The notes beneath the pieces are model-generated. The model saw nothing but the letters and a program-made list of their open reading frames with translations, searched no databases and was not told the origin of the DNA. The translations under genes were made by a program, and so were the position numbers. A stretch of DNA of 64,000 bases from Triglochin maritima (lineage: Eukaryota > Streptophyta > Magnoliopsida > Alismatales > Juncaginaceae). The stretch covers positions 14,996,743 through 15,060,742 of the forward strand of contig OY821772.1 of the NCBI GenBank assembly GCA_963682175.1. The letters run 5' to 3'. Positions 35,306 to 45,231 of the stretch are shown in pieces. Every line of letters starts with the position of its first letter. Within the stretch, counting starts at the first letter, position 1.

Positions 35306-36883
35306 CTAGACAACGGTGATACCCGACTTCTTGGGCACAACCTGGACAGGACTTACCCAAGTACTGTCCGAAATGGGAAAAATGATGCCATGATCTAAAC
35401 ACTTGATGATCTCTTTCTTAACTACTTCTGTCATGGCTGGATTTAAACGCCTCTGTGGGTCGCGACGTGGTCGTGCCTCATCCTCCATAAAGATGTGGTG
35501 CTGCACGACGTCAGGACTTATCCCTTTGATGTCCCTCAAGGACCACCCAATGGCTGATTTGTGCTCCTTTAGGACTTGAATCAACCGTTCTTCCTGATCA
35601 CCAGTCAACGTCGATGAAATAATCACCGGAAATGACCTATCGGGACCAAGAAAAACGTGTTTCAATTCCTTGGGGAGTTCTTTGAGCTCAGGTGTGGGTG
35701 GCCCCTCCAGGCGAGGCGTGATATCTAGCTCGAGATGTAAGATAGGAGGAGCTCGCATGTACTGAACAACATGCACATCATTGCTCAACTCACCCCCGTC
35801 CTCTTCATGATCAGACTCATCCATGAAGTAATCATTTAAATTCTCATGAATCAGGGGGTACTCTTCTTCCAATTCTTCTTCCAAGTCCCGGATAAGATTG
35901 ACTTCCATGGGGTCCTCGGAAGATGCCGGCTGCCTAGCCATATTGAACACATGGAATGTCGCGGTCAAGTTCCCGAACGACAATTTCATGAGTCCAGTAC
36001 GACAATTGATCAAGGCATTTGACGTCGCCAAAAAAGGTCTACCCAAAATCAAAGGAATCTGAGAGTGGGTAGTCTTAATTGGTTCGGTCTCAAGGACGAC
36101 GAAATCAACAGGAAATATGAAGTCACCGACCTTGATTAGGACATCTTCAATGACCCCCAACGGGACTTTGATCGAACGATCAGCCAACTGCAAAGTTGTT
36201 TTCGTAGGCTTGAGAGTGCCTAGGCTTAATCGTTGATACACAGAAGCAGGTAAGAGGTTAACCGCCGACCCTAGATCTAGCAAAACATTGTTAATGCGAG
36301 AGTCCCCAATGATACATGAAATTGTTGGACTGCCCGGGTCCTTCAATTTTATGTATGTTGGGTTCGAGATGATCGAACTCACATTAGCCGCCAAAAAGGC
36401 TTTGCTAGGGACATTGGTTTTCCTCTTAGTTGTACAGAGATCCTTCAGGAATTTTGCATATGGAGGTATTTGTTGAATCATGTCTAACAAAGGAATGTTG
36501 ACATTCACTTTCTTAAATATCTCCATCATCTTATCCACACTGTCACTCTGTTTCTTAGACAACCTACTAGGATAAGGAGCTCTTGGTAGGTATGTCTTGG
36601 GCGGAGCCGGAGAAGGAGGCTTTGGTGTATTACTCTCACCCTCGGCCTCTTCCCCACCATCATTCCCACAAAGGGGTGGCACAGATGGATTTTCTGGCAG
36701 TGATACGTGGTTGTTGACCTGCTTCCCATTTCTCAGGGTCACAATGGCATTAACATGGTCCACAGGTTCTTCCACGTAGTTCACTTGCCCCCCCTGTGGT
36801 CTTGAACTTGCATTTTGCATGTTCGAGTGCTGTTGAGCACGGGGGTTAGCCACAGGTTGGCTAAGACTCCCTCTCTCTCTCAT
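35306..36883 (-). CDS. E1 gag C-terminal linker, protease and RT N-terminus (polyprotein segment)
   Basis: 525 codons in the same frame as pol. Residues 1-180 are a Pro-rich linker containing SDSVDKMMEIFKKVNVNIPL. The aspartic protease follows with VLLDLGSAVNLL (catalytic Asp about 203) and ILGRPFLATSNALINC. An acidic linker leads into the RT N-terminal block (EHKSAIGWSLRDIKG, STWVSPVQVVPKK). The frame ends in TAG at 35308-35306, where a Lys codon is typical of relatives (AAG to TAG). At the 5' side it overlaps the gag frame and is shifted against it. Confidence 0.85.
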   Translation of the reverse strand: MRERGSLSQPVANPRAQQHSNMQNASSRPQGGQVNYVEEPVDHVNAIVTLRNGKQVNNHVSLPENPSVPPLCGNDGGEEAEGESNTPKPPSPAPPKTYLPRAPYPSRLSKKQSDSVDKMMEIFKKVNVNIPLLDMIQQIPPYAKFLKDLCTTKRKTNVPSKAFLAANVSSIISNPTYIKLKDPGSPTISCIIGDSRINNVLLDLGSAVNLLPASVYQRLSLGTLKPTKTTLQLADRSIKVPLGVIEDVLIKVGDFIFPVDFVVLETEPIKTTHSQIPLILGRPFLATSNALINCRTGLMKLSFGNLTATFHVFNMARQPASSEDPMEVNLIRDLEEELEEEYPLIHENLNDYFMDESDHEEDGGELSNDVHVVQYMRAPPILHLELDITPRLEGPPTPELKELPKELKHVFLGPDRSFPVIISSTLTGDQEERLIQVLKEHKSAIGWSLRDIKGISPDVVQHHIFMEDEARPRRDPQRRLNPAMTEVVKKEIIKCLDHGIIFPISDSTWVSPVQVVPKKSGITVV

Positions 36884-38369
36884 GTACAGACTGAGCCAAC
36901 TGACTCATCTGAAGCTCGAGAGATTTGATGGTCTGCTGATTCGAAGTGAGAACTTGACTCGTGGATGACATAAAGTTTTTTACAGAGTTCTCAAGTCCAC
37001 GAGTTAAGTTCTCAAGCGAATTAAACCGGGTTTCCAAGTTGTTAGAATTTGGGAAACCTGGTTGGTTGGTATTCTGACTTTGGGGTGGCTGATGAGACTG
37101 TGAATGCATGGGAGGGTAGTGTGGTCGGTTAGGTGGTCGAGAAAAGTTTGAAGGACCACCTGGGGCATTGTTATGGTTCCATGAAAAATTAGGGTGGTTC
37201 CTCCATCCAGGGTTATATGATGATGAATATGGGTCATTCCTGGATCTATCATAGATGGCATTTACATGTTCCATCTCAGGAGGAATGGATGCACACTCAC
37301 CCCCTATATGACCTATCCTACCACATAAATGACATGGAACTGAACCAGATGCAGACACATGAGATACATCGTGCTGGTTTTGGAGCTCAATCGAATCCAT
37401 ACGGCGCATTAAGGCCACCATGCGCGCCTCAGTGGCCGTAGTGGAATCGACAGCAAATGCGGAACCCGATCTAGTCGAGTTTGCATTCGCGATCCTCGCT
37501 CCTATACTAGATGATGCAGGTGGTTCTCTCACACTCTCCCATTGCATTGTTTTCTCGGCGAGGTCTTCTAGGAAAGCCCATGCCTCCCTTTCATCCTTTC
37601 CCAAGAACTCTCCTTGACACATGGACTCAAGGAGCGTTCTAGATGGAATGTGAAGACCCTCGTAGATAATCTGACACAGGCGCCACAACTCAATGCCATG
37701 GTGAGGGCATGAGGATAGTAGCTCCTTGAACCTCTCTAAGTATGCATGAAATGATTCGGTCTCATGTTGATAGAACGAATTGATTTCGTTCCTCAATTTT
37801 TGAGTCCGATGATTTGGAAAATACTTTTTGAGGAATGCAGACTGAAACTCATCCCAAGTCCTGAAGGCATTCGCCTGGTTGCTGTACAACCACTTCTTGG
37901 CGTCATCCTTAAGCGCAAAGGGGACAAGCCTAAGATGAATGGAGTCTGTGCTAAGTTGTTGCAGTTTGAACATAGCACAGACCTCCTCAAATTCCTTGAG
38001 AAAGATATAGGGGTCACCTTTCCCAGTGAAATGAGGGAGCATGGAAATAAACTGAGGCTTGACCTCAAAATGGTTCCCATTTGCCTCTGGCAATACGATG
38101 CATGAGGGCAGAGCTGTACGGCTCGGGTAGCATCGATCACGAAGAGGTATGGGAACGACAACTGGAAGCACAGGTGGAACAGGTGGGTCCAGCAACTGCT
38201 CCTCTTCACGGAAATTAGCAGCCATTGGACCCAAACTACGTGCGACACGAGAGGAGGAAGGTGTCGAGAAATCGATGACCGAAGCCGGATTGACAACGCT
38301 CCTCGTCAAACGACCACTCTCGTCTCGTGTCCACGAAAGCATGCACAAAGGTGCACACACAAACCACAA
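36861..38369 (-). CDS. E1 gag: capsid and nucleocapsid
   Basis: 502 codons. The retrotrans_gag capsid spans about residues 105-245 (FEVKPQFISMLPHF, EEVCAMFKLQQL, WDEFQSAFLKKYFP, CPHHGIELWRLCQ). The zinc knuckle CX2CX4HX4C is at 346-359 (CHLCGRIGHIGGEC), and the Athila signature SYNPGWRNHPNFSW is near 384-397. The frame ends at SVHERERES because a GA dinucleotide run (minus strand, 36881-36869) has shifted it; removing one GA unit or adding one base would restore the frame into 36883-35306. It forms the virus-like particle and binds RNA; family knowledge. The start is taken at the first Met; a second at codon 10 is equally plausible. Confidence 0.85.
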   Translation of the reverse strand: MWFVCAPLCMLSWTRDESGRLTRSVVNPASVIDFSTPSSSRVARSLGPMAANFREEEQLLDPPVPPVLPVVVPIPLRDRCYPSRTALPSCIVLPEANGNHFEVKPQFISMLPHFTGKGDPYIFLKEFEEVCAMFKLQQLSTDSIHLRLVPFALKDDAKKWLYSNQANAFRTWDEFQSAFLKKYFPNHRTQKLRNEINSFYQHETESFHAYLERFKELLSSCPHHGIELWRLCQIIYEGLHIPSRTLLESMCQGEFLGKDEREAWAFLEDLAEKTMQWESVREPPASSSIGARIANANSTRSGSAFAVDSTTATEARMVALMRRMDSIELQNQHDVSHVSASGSVPCHLCGRIGHIGGECASIPPEMEHVNAIYDRSRNDPYSSSYNPGWRNHPNFSWNHNNAPGGPSNFSRPPNRPHYPPMHSQSHQPPQSQNTNQPGFPNSNNLETRFNSLENLTRGLENSVKNFMSSTSQVLTSNQQTIKSLELQMSQLAQSVHERERES

Positions 38370-39410
38370 CTTTTTTTTTTCTTTTTTTTTAAAAGAATGT
38401 ACGTAGGGGAGAAGACGGGGAACACAGGAGAGAAAGAATGACTCAGGAGAGAAGGGAAGAAGTCCTTAAGCTACGACGGATCGGTACAGGTAGAAGCAAA
38501 CAAGGCTCAAACAATCCTAAGGTCGCTATAGGTCCTTACAGCTAGACGACGCCTAACTGCGAGGTCACACGGCCTCAACACGCCTCACCTCCCTACGACG
38601 AGGACCACAAAGCCCAGCAAGTGAGCCAAGATCCGGGGATCTCGTCTCTCCTACTATCCACAAAGTGGGCAACGCCGATCAGGTCATGACGGTCGGGACC
38701 GGATCACTCTCCTAATGCGTCCAAGATCCTTAGGGCCAATGTCTACTTGATTTAAAATTAGGCTCTTGATTAGTGTGGTTTTTGGGGCGAAGGAAAGGGT
38801 GATGAAATCCCCCACCTTATCTTTTATGGGATAGCCCCTCCTTAGTAGCGTTTTGGAGTCCTAAATTTAGCAATCAACTCTCCAAACAACGCTCAACTCA
38901 CACTTGTTGCAATGCACTTCCTACTAACTAATGCATGTTCATACGAAATGCATGAATGAGAGTAGAAGGTGCGTACCTCACGCCAGCTCTCAGCAACAGA
39001 AAATAAAGCTAAGATAAAAGACAATCTAAATGCCTAAGTCACATACATGATGCATGACTTAAACAAGAATAATGCCTAATCTTTTGCTTTGAGTTTTAGG
39101 GTCCAAGTTGCTTAAAGGAGGTTTGATTCTTGATCTGGGAACAAACTATAGGTCAAGACATTCTAAATCGAGTCCCAGATCACTATAACAGATAAAGAAA
39201 TACTCCACAAAAATTTAGAGGCGAAATGAAGCTACCAGACCGCCAGTTGGGGGTTGAAGACCGCTGATTGGCGGTCGTCTTCTCTTAGATCACCTCCAAA
39301 CATGACCAGATGCTTCCCCTTCTCAATGTGAGTCACCTGCGACAAAGAAAACTACAAGACAAAAAATTAAATCCACTCGAATCGTCCAAACAAGAGTCTG
39401 GACTGGCACC
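38370..39410 (-). other. E1 5' leader
   Basis: Untranslated. Two palindrome copies lie at 39237-39276 (ACCGCCAGTTGGGGGT and ACCGCTGATTGGCGGT). A conserved block shared with the A, B and E2 leaders lies near 38800-38840. An A/G run near 38370-38400 lies just before the gag start. Confidence 0.6.
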
Positions 39411-39428
39411 TCCCCGGCAACGGCGCCA
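39411..39428 (-). other. Primer-binding site, tRNA-Asp type (E1), perfect
   Basis: The minus strand reads TGGCGCCGTTGCCGGGGA, all 18 bases matching the plant tRNA-Asp 3' end, six bases from L4. Confidence 0.92.
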
Positions 39429-39434
39429 AAAACT

Positions 39435-40795
39435 TGTTGAACGTTTTATTTTAAACCGCAAGTGCACGGCCGCGATGAAGCGGTGGCAAGTACGGGTCGT
39501 CCTCAGGGAGGTGAGCTTGCTCTTGCTTATCAGAAATCAAGTGGCAAAGAAAGATGGAAGAAAGTTGTTTATGCTAACCTAAACTATGCTAACACGAAGA
39601 AGCAAATGCGAAGGAAACAAAACAAACGAATACTTCAACTAAGCTAGAGAAACTAGATATTATGGAGAAATCAGTAAGAGAGAGAGACCCCTTAGGGGGT
39701 GGAGTGACTACACATACACAATAAGGAGGCAAGAATATCTTCCTATAGGCACAAGTGTAGGTAGTGTTTGCATGTATGGGAGGTGTCTACTTATCATGGC
39801 AAAACCCATCAACACAAGCTGGTTATTTAAGAAACTAAACAAGTATGGGAGGTGTCTACTTATCATGGCAAAACCCATCTAGTGAAGTGTTCTATTCTAA
39901 CAAGCAAGTATGCATTCATATTAATCAACACATTTCAAAATAAACATCCTTCCTTCCTTAATTGTATATATGATAATCATCTCCACCCCCCCAAAAGGGG
40001 AGTGGTTTTACTCACTACACATTACACTAACTATTACACTAAAATAAGAAGGCATATTAACTAAGCTAGATTTAATAAAAGACAATTAAACTAAAGCATG
40101 CACCAATAATAAAAGAAGCACAAAACAAAGAAAATTTTATTAATTGAAGACTCACAAGCCAAGTAGCATCTCCCTATTGAGTTTCTTGCTTCAAGGCTTC
40201 CACTTCAATTAGGGAGAATGGCCACAAGCATGGAGTAATCACAATGGAAGGTGAAGAGTTCTATTTATAGCCATAGAAAAAGCTAAACCGGGACAATCCC
40301 CCGATGTGGGACTAAACAAATACCATAAATAGAATAAGAACGCTCTAATACACACCAGAAAAAACTAAACGGATTCGGATCCACCTGGACCGCCAATTAG
40401 CGGTTCCAGACCGCCAATTGGCGGTCTACAGGGTCCGGATTCGTCTGGGCTTTCTTGGAGGCTTTCCTGGATGGTATTGTTGGTCTTGGATGCGGTTACT
40501 TGACTTGTTGGAGCTCCGACCCGAATCGAATTGGTAAAATACTCCCCATGATGGTGTGGAGTATTCTGTTTTGCTCTTAGGTCCTTCTGTCTTGCAATCA
40601 GGTCCTTTTTCCTTGCATCTTGGTCCCCAGATCTCACAATTCAGTCCTTTTTCACAGCTTTTGGGTCCTTTTATGCTTCATCTCTTCAAACCTATTTATT
40701 CCTGAAAACTAAACATAAAACTCGTGACATAGCATTGTTTAGGTGAAAGATAATGGATATAAGATACAAATATGAGCATGAAATGATGTCAATCA
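39435..40795 (-). repeat. E1 5' LTR (L4)
   Basis: 1361 bp, TGTTGAACG...GTCAATCA. U3 palindromes at 40388-40427. The TSD GAACA follows at 40796-40800. Confidence 0.92.
40262..40312 (-). promoter_or_regulatory. L4 promoter: USE plus TATA box
   Basis: GTCCCACATCG (minus 40312-40302), 32 bp, then the TATA box (40269-40262). As the 5' LTR promoter of E1, this pair should drive the genomic RNA. Confidence 0.7.
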
Positions 40796-40800
40796 GAACA

Positions 40801-41987
40801 CTTTGGGCTTTCACCAAAATCCTTGCTTCTTGAATAAAAATTGAGTGGGACAACACTCTCTAAATCTTGAGCACACTTTGAGTATGATTTGACTATGATC
40901 AAAGGTGTGGAATTTAGGCTTAGAGTGTACGACTGGGGAATTTGGAGCTTGGGAGTTTCTCTCTAGTGTATATGACAAATAGTAGTACGAGAGTTGTGTG
41001 AAATGGTGTTGGACAACTCTATTTATAAGCTCCTAAGGAGTTATAGCCATTGGGGTTAATTGGGTAAGTGTTTGTGTAAGATACACAAATCATAAACTTG
41101 CAAGATGCAAATATGAGTAAGTTCAGTTGACCGAATTGGGCAGCACGGTCGACCGTTTGACAATTTTGAAAAGGTTCGGTCGATCGGTTAAGGAACGGTG
41201 GACCGCGATACGCTATAACTTAGGTACACTTAAGTCAACGGTCAAACACCGAAAAGGGCTCGGTCGACCGAAAACTAACAGGCTCTACGGGGTTGACAAA
41301 AATGATCAAGTTTGTTCGACCGATCCAAAGTCTTCGGTCGACCGAAAACGTCCAGGTAGTTGCACAATTTTGGAGACAATAAAGTTCGGTCGACCGAACA
41401 GGTCCATGGTCGATCGATAGGCAATTTGTATTTTGGGGTATTTGTGAATAATTCGAATACGACCGTTGGTATAATACGACAAGTCTAACTATCAGAAAAT
41501 TATGTTGATTTGGTCGACCGAAAAGGTCTGCACGGTCAACCAAATTTGGACAATTGAAAACACTATAGGATAATTGATCACTCGGTCGACCGAAAGGTTT
41601 GGGTCGGTCGACCAAATGTGGGCAGACAATTCTTGTTTAGTTTTAGTGTTTTCCGGTCTAAGTTTGGGTGATCTGTTGAAGTCCAAATGATGTGAAATTT
41701 TGTGTGTGACTTCTATAGGGAAGGTAGTGTTTGAGTTGATTTGAGCTCAAGTATGTCAATTACACAAAGTTCCTAAGACTCAAAAGAAATGCAAATTACA
41801 TGTCTTCAAATCAGCTTGATTACAGGTCTTGACTTGAATCCTTTCTTCCTTGAGTCTTGATCACCTGTAGAGGTTAGCACAAAGCAATATATATGCTATG
41901 AAATATGTGTGCTACTCTACATTTATTACAATTAAGATTAGGTTGATTAAATCATCAAAACATAGATTAAGGCCAAAAAGTCAACAA
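40801..41987 (-). repeat. F 3' LTR, second segment, with palindrome cluster
   Basis: Continues from 28730 and ends GTCAACA. The minus-strand TATA box is at 41027-41020. About ten TCGGTCGACCGA-like palindromes lie upstream of it at 41126-41620. Short open frames here are by-products of this repeat. Confidence 0.85.
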
Positions 41988-42617
41988 ACTCCCCCTTTTT
42001 GATGATGACAACCTGTATCTTAATACTTGAATTTTTTTTATTTGTAAACTATGCATATAAATGCTCTCTCTATGGATGTGCATGGTTTTAGTTCAATTAT
42101 AATGATTCAAGTTACCCCCTTTAATTATCTCTCCCCCTTTGACATACATCAAAAAATCAATAAAAGATTAAACATAGTTTTTAGGATGTCTTGTAATGAA
42201 GTTGCTCCCCCTAATTTTTTTCACTTCATTACTCTTAGTAAATGATATTCAATAAGCTCCCCCTATCAATATGAATATAATTTCTCGATTAAGTTAAATT
42301 CTAATTCTCCTCTTTTAACATCAAGCAAAATATATCAATTAGGCATGTGATGTATTAATTCCCCCTTTTGACATCCATTTACAAATTTGACACTTATGTA
42401 ATGAATGAGATTCAAATTTTAAGATATGCAATGAACCATATATGATATGTCAATTAAGCATATTTTTACCTAGACTAGAACCAATTGATTCAAGAAATTT
42501 AGACGATAAAAAATTAGTACCCACTTTGAAGCTTGAATTGGTTCCAATCTCCATTCGGTGATGCAACTGGCTTTAAATTTGACTCTCAAGCTTGCTCGGT
42601 CACCACTGATCTCCTCT
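41988..42617 (-). other. F 3' noncoding region with multiple PPT-like tracts
   Basis: The minus strand shows AAAAAGGGGGAG next to the LTR and further GGGGGAG/GGGGGTA tracts near 42114, 42131, 42206, 42256 and 42361. Multiple PPTs are a known Sirevirus trait. Pol is missing between here and gag. Confidence 0.7.
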
Positions 42618-43677
42618 TCAAGCACCTACAAGTGTAGATTTAGGTACCCAAACAACTTTGGGTCCTTGAATGTTAGCTTTGGGGACCCAAACCATTTTGG
42701 TTTTAGCCCACACACTTGAAGAGCTATGATTAATAAACACATGCTTGCCATTTAGTGTAGTATGAGATGCATGGTTTTTCAATTTGGCATTGTATCCAGA
42801 ACCATCTTTATCAAGGGATTGTCTTTCACTACCTAAGAGCATGTCAAGCATCTTGGTTCCATTTATGAACCTTAGATCTTTTCTAAGTTGAGAATTTGAT
42901 GCCTTAAGATCTAATTGTTCACTATTAATAGGTGTTTCTTTTAAACTATCAAGAGTTAATGCATTGTCTTGAAGTCTAGCAAGCACATGATTCTTCTCAT
43001 TCATGCATGTTTCAATTTGACTTTGGAGATTATTGATTAGCTTTCTAGCATTCTTGTTCTTTTCACAAATAATCTCATATTGTTTAACTATGTCATGGAA
43101 TGCATTTTGAAGCTCATCATGTGTATTAGTTTCTTCATTAACACTAGAATGTGAGCTATCACTATAATATGACTTAGTTGAGCATGAATGTGATTTAGTA
43201 GAGCAAAAGTTAGAGGATACCTCACTTCCTTCATCTTGAATTGCCATGTAACACATGTGTGCATATTCCTTTGTTGATGAAGGTGCAGTTGATTGGGATG
43301 AAGATGATGATGAATCGTCCCAAGTAGCCTTGTGGGCTTCCATCCTCTTCACTTTTCTCTTACTCCTCTCCTTTTCTCTCCTCTCCCTTCTCTCATTTTC
43401 ACTCTCCTCCTTCACCTTCTTCTTTTCTCTCATTCCACTTCTTCTACCTCTTATTTCATTCTTTTCTCCTTATCCTTCTTGAGGTATTTGAAGAAGTCTT
43501 TGGCTAGGACTTCAATGTCATCATCTTCTACACTCCTCCTTGGTTCCTCAAGATTTGCATGTAATGCCAAGAAGGGTTTGTTCTTGGAGGCTTCCTTCTC
43601 CTTTCGATGATTAATTTGAAGCTCATAAGCCATGATATTTCTAACGAGTTCCTCCATCTTGAGTTGGGAAAGATCAT
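42618..43677 (-). pseudogene. F gag, C-terminal part
   Basis: The minus-strand frame from 43657 (MEELVRNIMAYELQ) and the frame from 43433 are separated by a frame change near 43445. The region is Lys/Glu-rich (EKERSKRKVKR), then Ser-rich, then a coiled-coil-like segment (about 43080-42900: IVKQYEIICEKN, LINNLQSQIE), and ends KMVWVPKANIQG and VVWVPKSTL. The paired WVPK blocks are typical of the gag/gag-pre-integrase region of plant copia elements. Downstream protease and pol are deleted. The N-terminal part is at 52567-53126; E2 separates them between EARD and LSQL of the gag. Confidence 0.75.
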
Positions 43678-45216
43678 TGATTGATCATTTTATTTAAACC
43701 GCAAGTGCACGGCCGCGTTGAAGCGGTGGCAAATATGGGTCGTCCACTGGGAGGTGTGTCGACAATGGGTTTGTTTAAAGGCAAGAGGTAAAAGAAGGAG
43801 AGAAAGGTTGGTTACACTAAACTACACTAAGATGCAAAAAAAGGAAATGAATATAAGCAATAAAAACTAAACCCCAAAGGGGGTAGAGAAATAATGTGAA
43901 CATAAAGAAGTGTGTGTGTGTGTTCATTAAGCTCCTCACAACATGTAGTGCATGAAATCATAAAACTACATCCAACTTTGCCTCCACATGAATTAAGATA
44001 AGACTACATCATTAAAACATACAAGACAATAATTGGAATGAAGCTACATGAACTCAAGTATAAAGACTAGACCCCACTATGCCTCCACATGAATTAAGAT
44101 AAGACTACATCATTAAAACATACAAGACATTAGCTAAGGTAAAGGCAACAAGAGCACATTCACTACAAATTGTGTTTCGAATATTAACTTCATCCATATC
44201 CTGACTGTATCATTCCTCATAAAATAGGTCCACTAATCAAAGCATAAGCTAAGCTTCATTCAAGAGTATTATCATATCAAAGATAAGAGTGAAAACCCAT
44301 TAGATGGTTATGGAAATCATATAAAGCTCAAGGGATAAAGATAACACACACTTAATACAGTACACGATTATATCACATATTTCTCCACCCCCCAAATAGG
44401 TATGGAACTACTCACACATATTTAAACTAACTACTCTAACAAAGGAAAGCATTATACTGAAATGAAACTACACTAATCAAGAAAGAAATATTAAAGAAGC
44501 ATAAAACTAAACAATCACCAAAGCAAACACATTAAAGGAAATTAACTAAGCAAGAATTAACAAGCTAATGAAAACATCTATTATTAACTCACTCAAATTA
44601 CAAGCACCTCTTCCTCCACCAGAGTTTTGCTTCAAGGCTTCACTCTTAGTAGGGAAGATGCCACCAAAGAGAGAGATGGATTCAATGGGAGGTGAAGAGT
44701 TCTATTTATAAGCATGGAAAAAGCTAATCCGGGACAATCCCCCAATGTGGGACTAAACCAATACCAAAAATAGACTAAACATACACTAATACACGTGCTA
44801 CAGAAAACTAAATGGATCCTGGACTAAATGGACCGCCAATTGGCGGTCTATAAGCTTTAGATCCGTCTGGTTTTCTTTGTGGGCTTTGCTTGAAGTATTT
44901 CTGGGTCTTGGATGCATCTACTTGGTCTGTTGGAGCTCCGACCCGAATCGAATTGCCAAAATACTCCCCATGATGGTGTGGAGTTTCCTGTTTTGCTCTC
45001 AGGTCCTTCTGCCTTACGATCAGGTCCTTTTCCCTTGCATCTTAGTCCCCAGGTCTCACGATTAAGTCCTTTTTCTTGCTTTTGGGTCCTTTCATGGCTC
45101 TTCTCTTCAAACCTCTTTATTTCTGAAATTCAAACACAAAACTCGTCACATAGCATTGCTTAGATGTAAGATAATGGATATAAGATACAAATATGAGCAT
45201 GAAATGATGTCAATCA
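43678..45216 (-). repeat. E2 3' LTR (L5)
   Basis: 1539 bp, TGATTGA...TCAATCA. One U3 palindrome GACCGCCAATTGGCGGTC near 44831-44848 (the second copy is lost). USE at 44743-44753 has one change (GTCCCACATTG), 32 bp from the TATA box at 44703-44710. Confidence 0.9.
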
Positions 45217-45231
45217 AATACCCCCACACCT
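45217..45231 (-). other. E2 polypurine tract
   Basis: The minus strand reads AGGTGTGGGGGTATT next to L5. A second tract with a 12-base G run lies at about 46497-46475. Confidence 0.8.

Larger units (their letters stand above)
28731..40795 (-). mobile_element. Element E1: near-complete autonomous Athila-like gypsy element
   Basis: 12,065 bp. LTRs L4 (5', 39435-40795) and L3 (3', 28731-30128); perfect tRNA-Asp PBS (39411-39428); gag, protease, RT, RNase H and integrase; a third ORF; PPT (30129-30143). The 5-bp TSD GAACA is at 28726-28730 and 40796-40800. The LTRs differ by about five substitutions and a few indels by eye, so the insertion is recent. The unoccupied counterpart of the site is visible in the other LTR of F near 53507-53520. 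Confidence 0.92.

Noticed and set aside
41127..41615. Arg/Ser/Asp-rich open frames in the F LTRs
   Set aside because: They follow the GTCGACCG palindrome repeat in the U3 of an LTR, and occur in both orientations.
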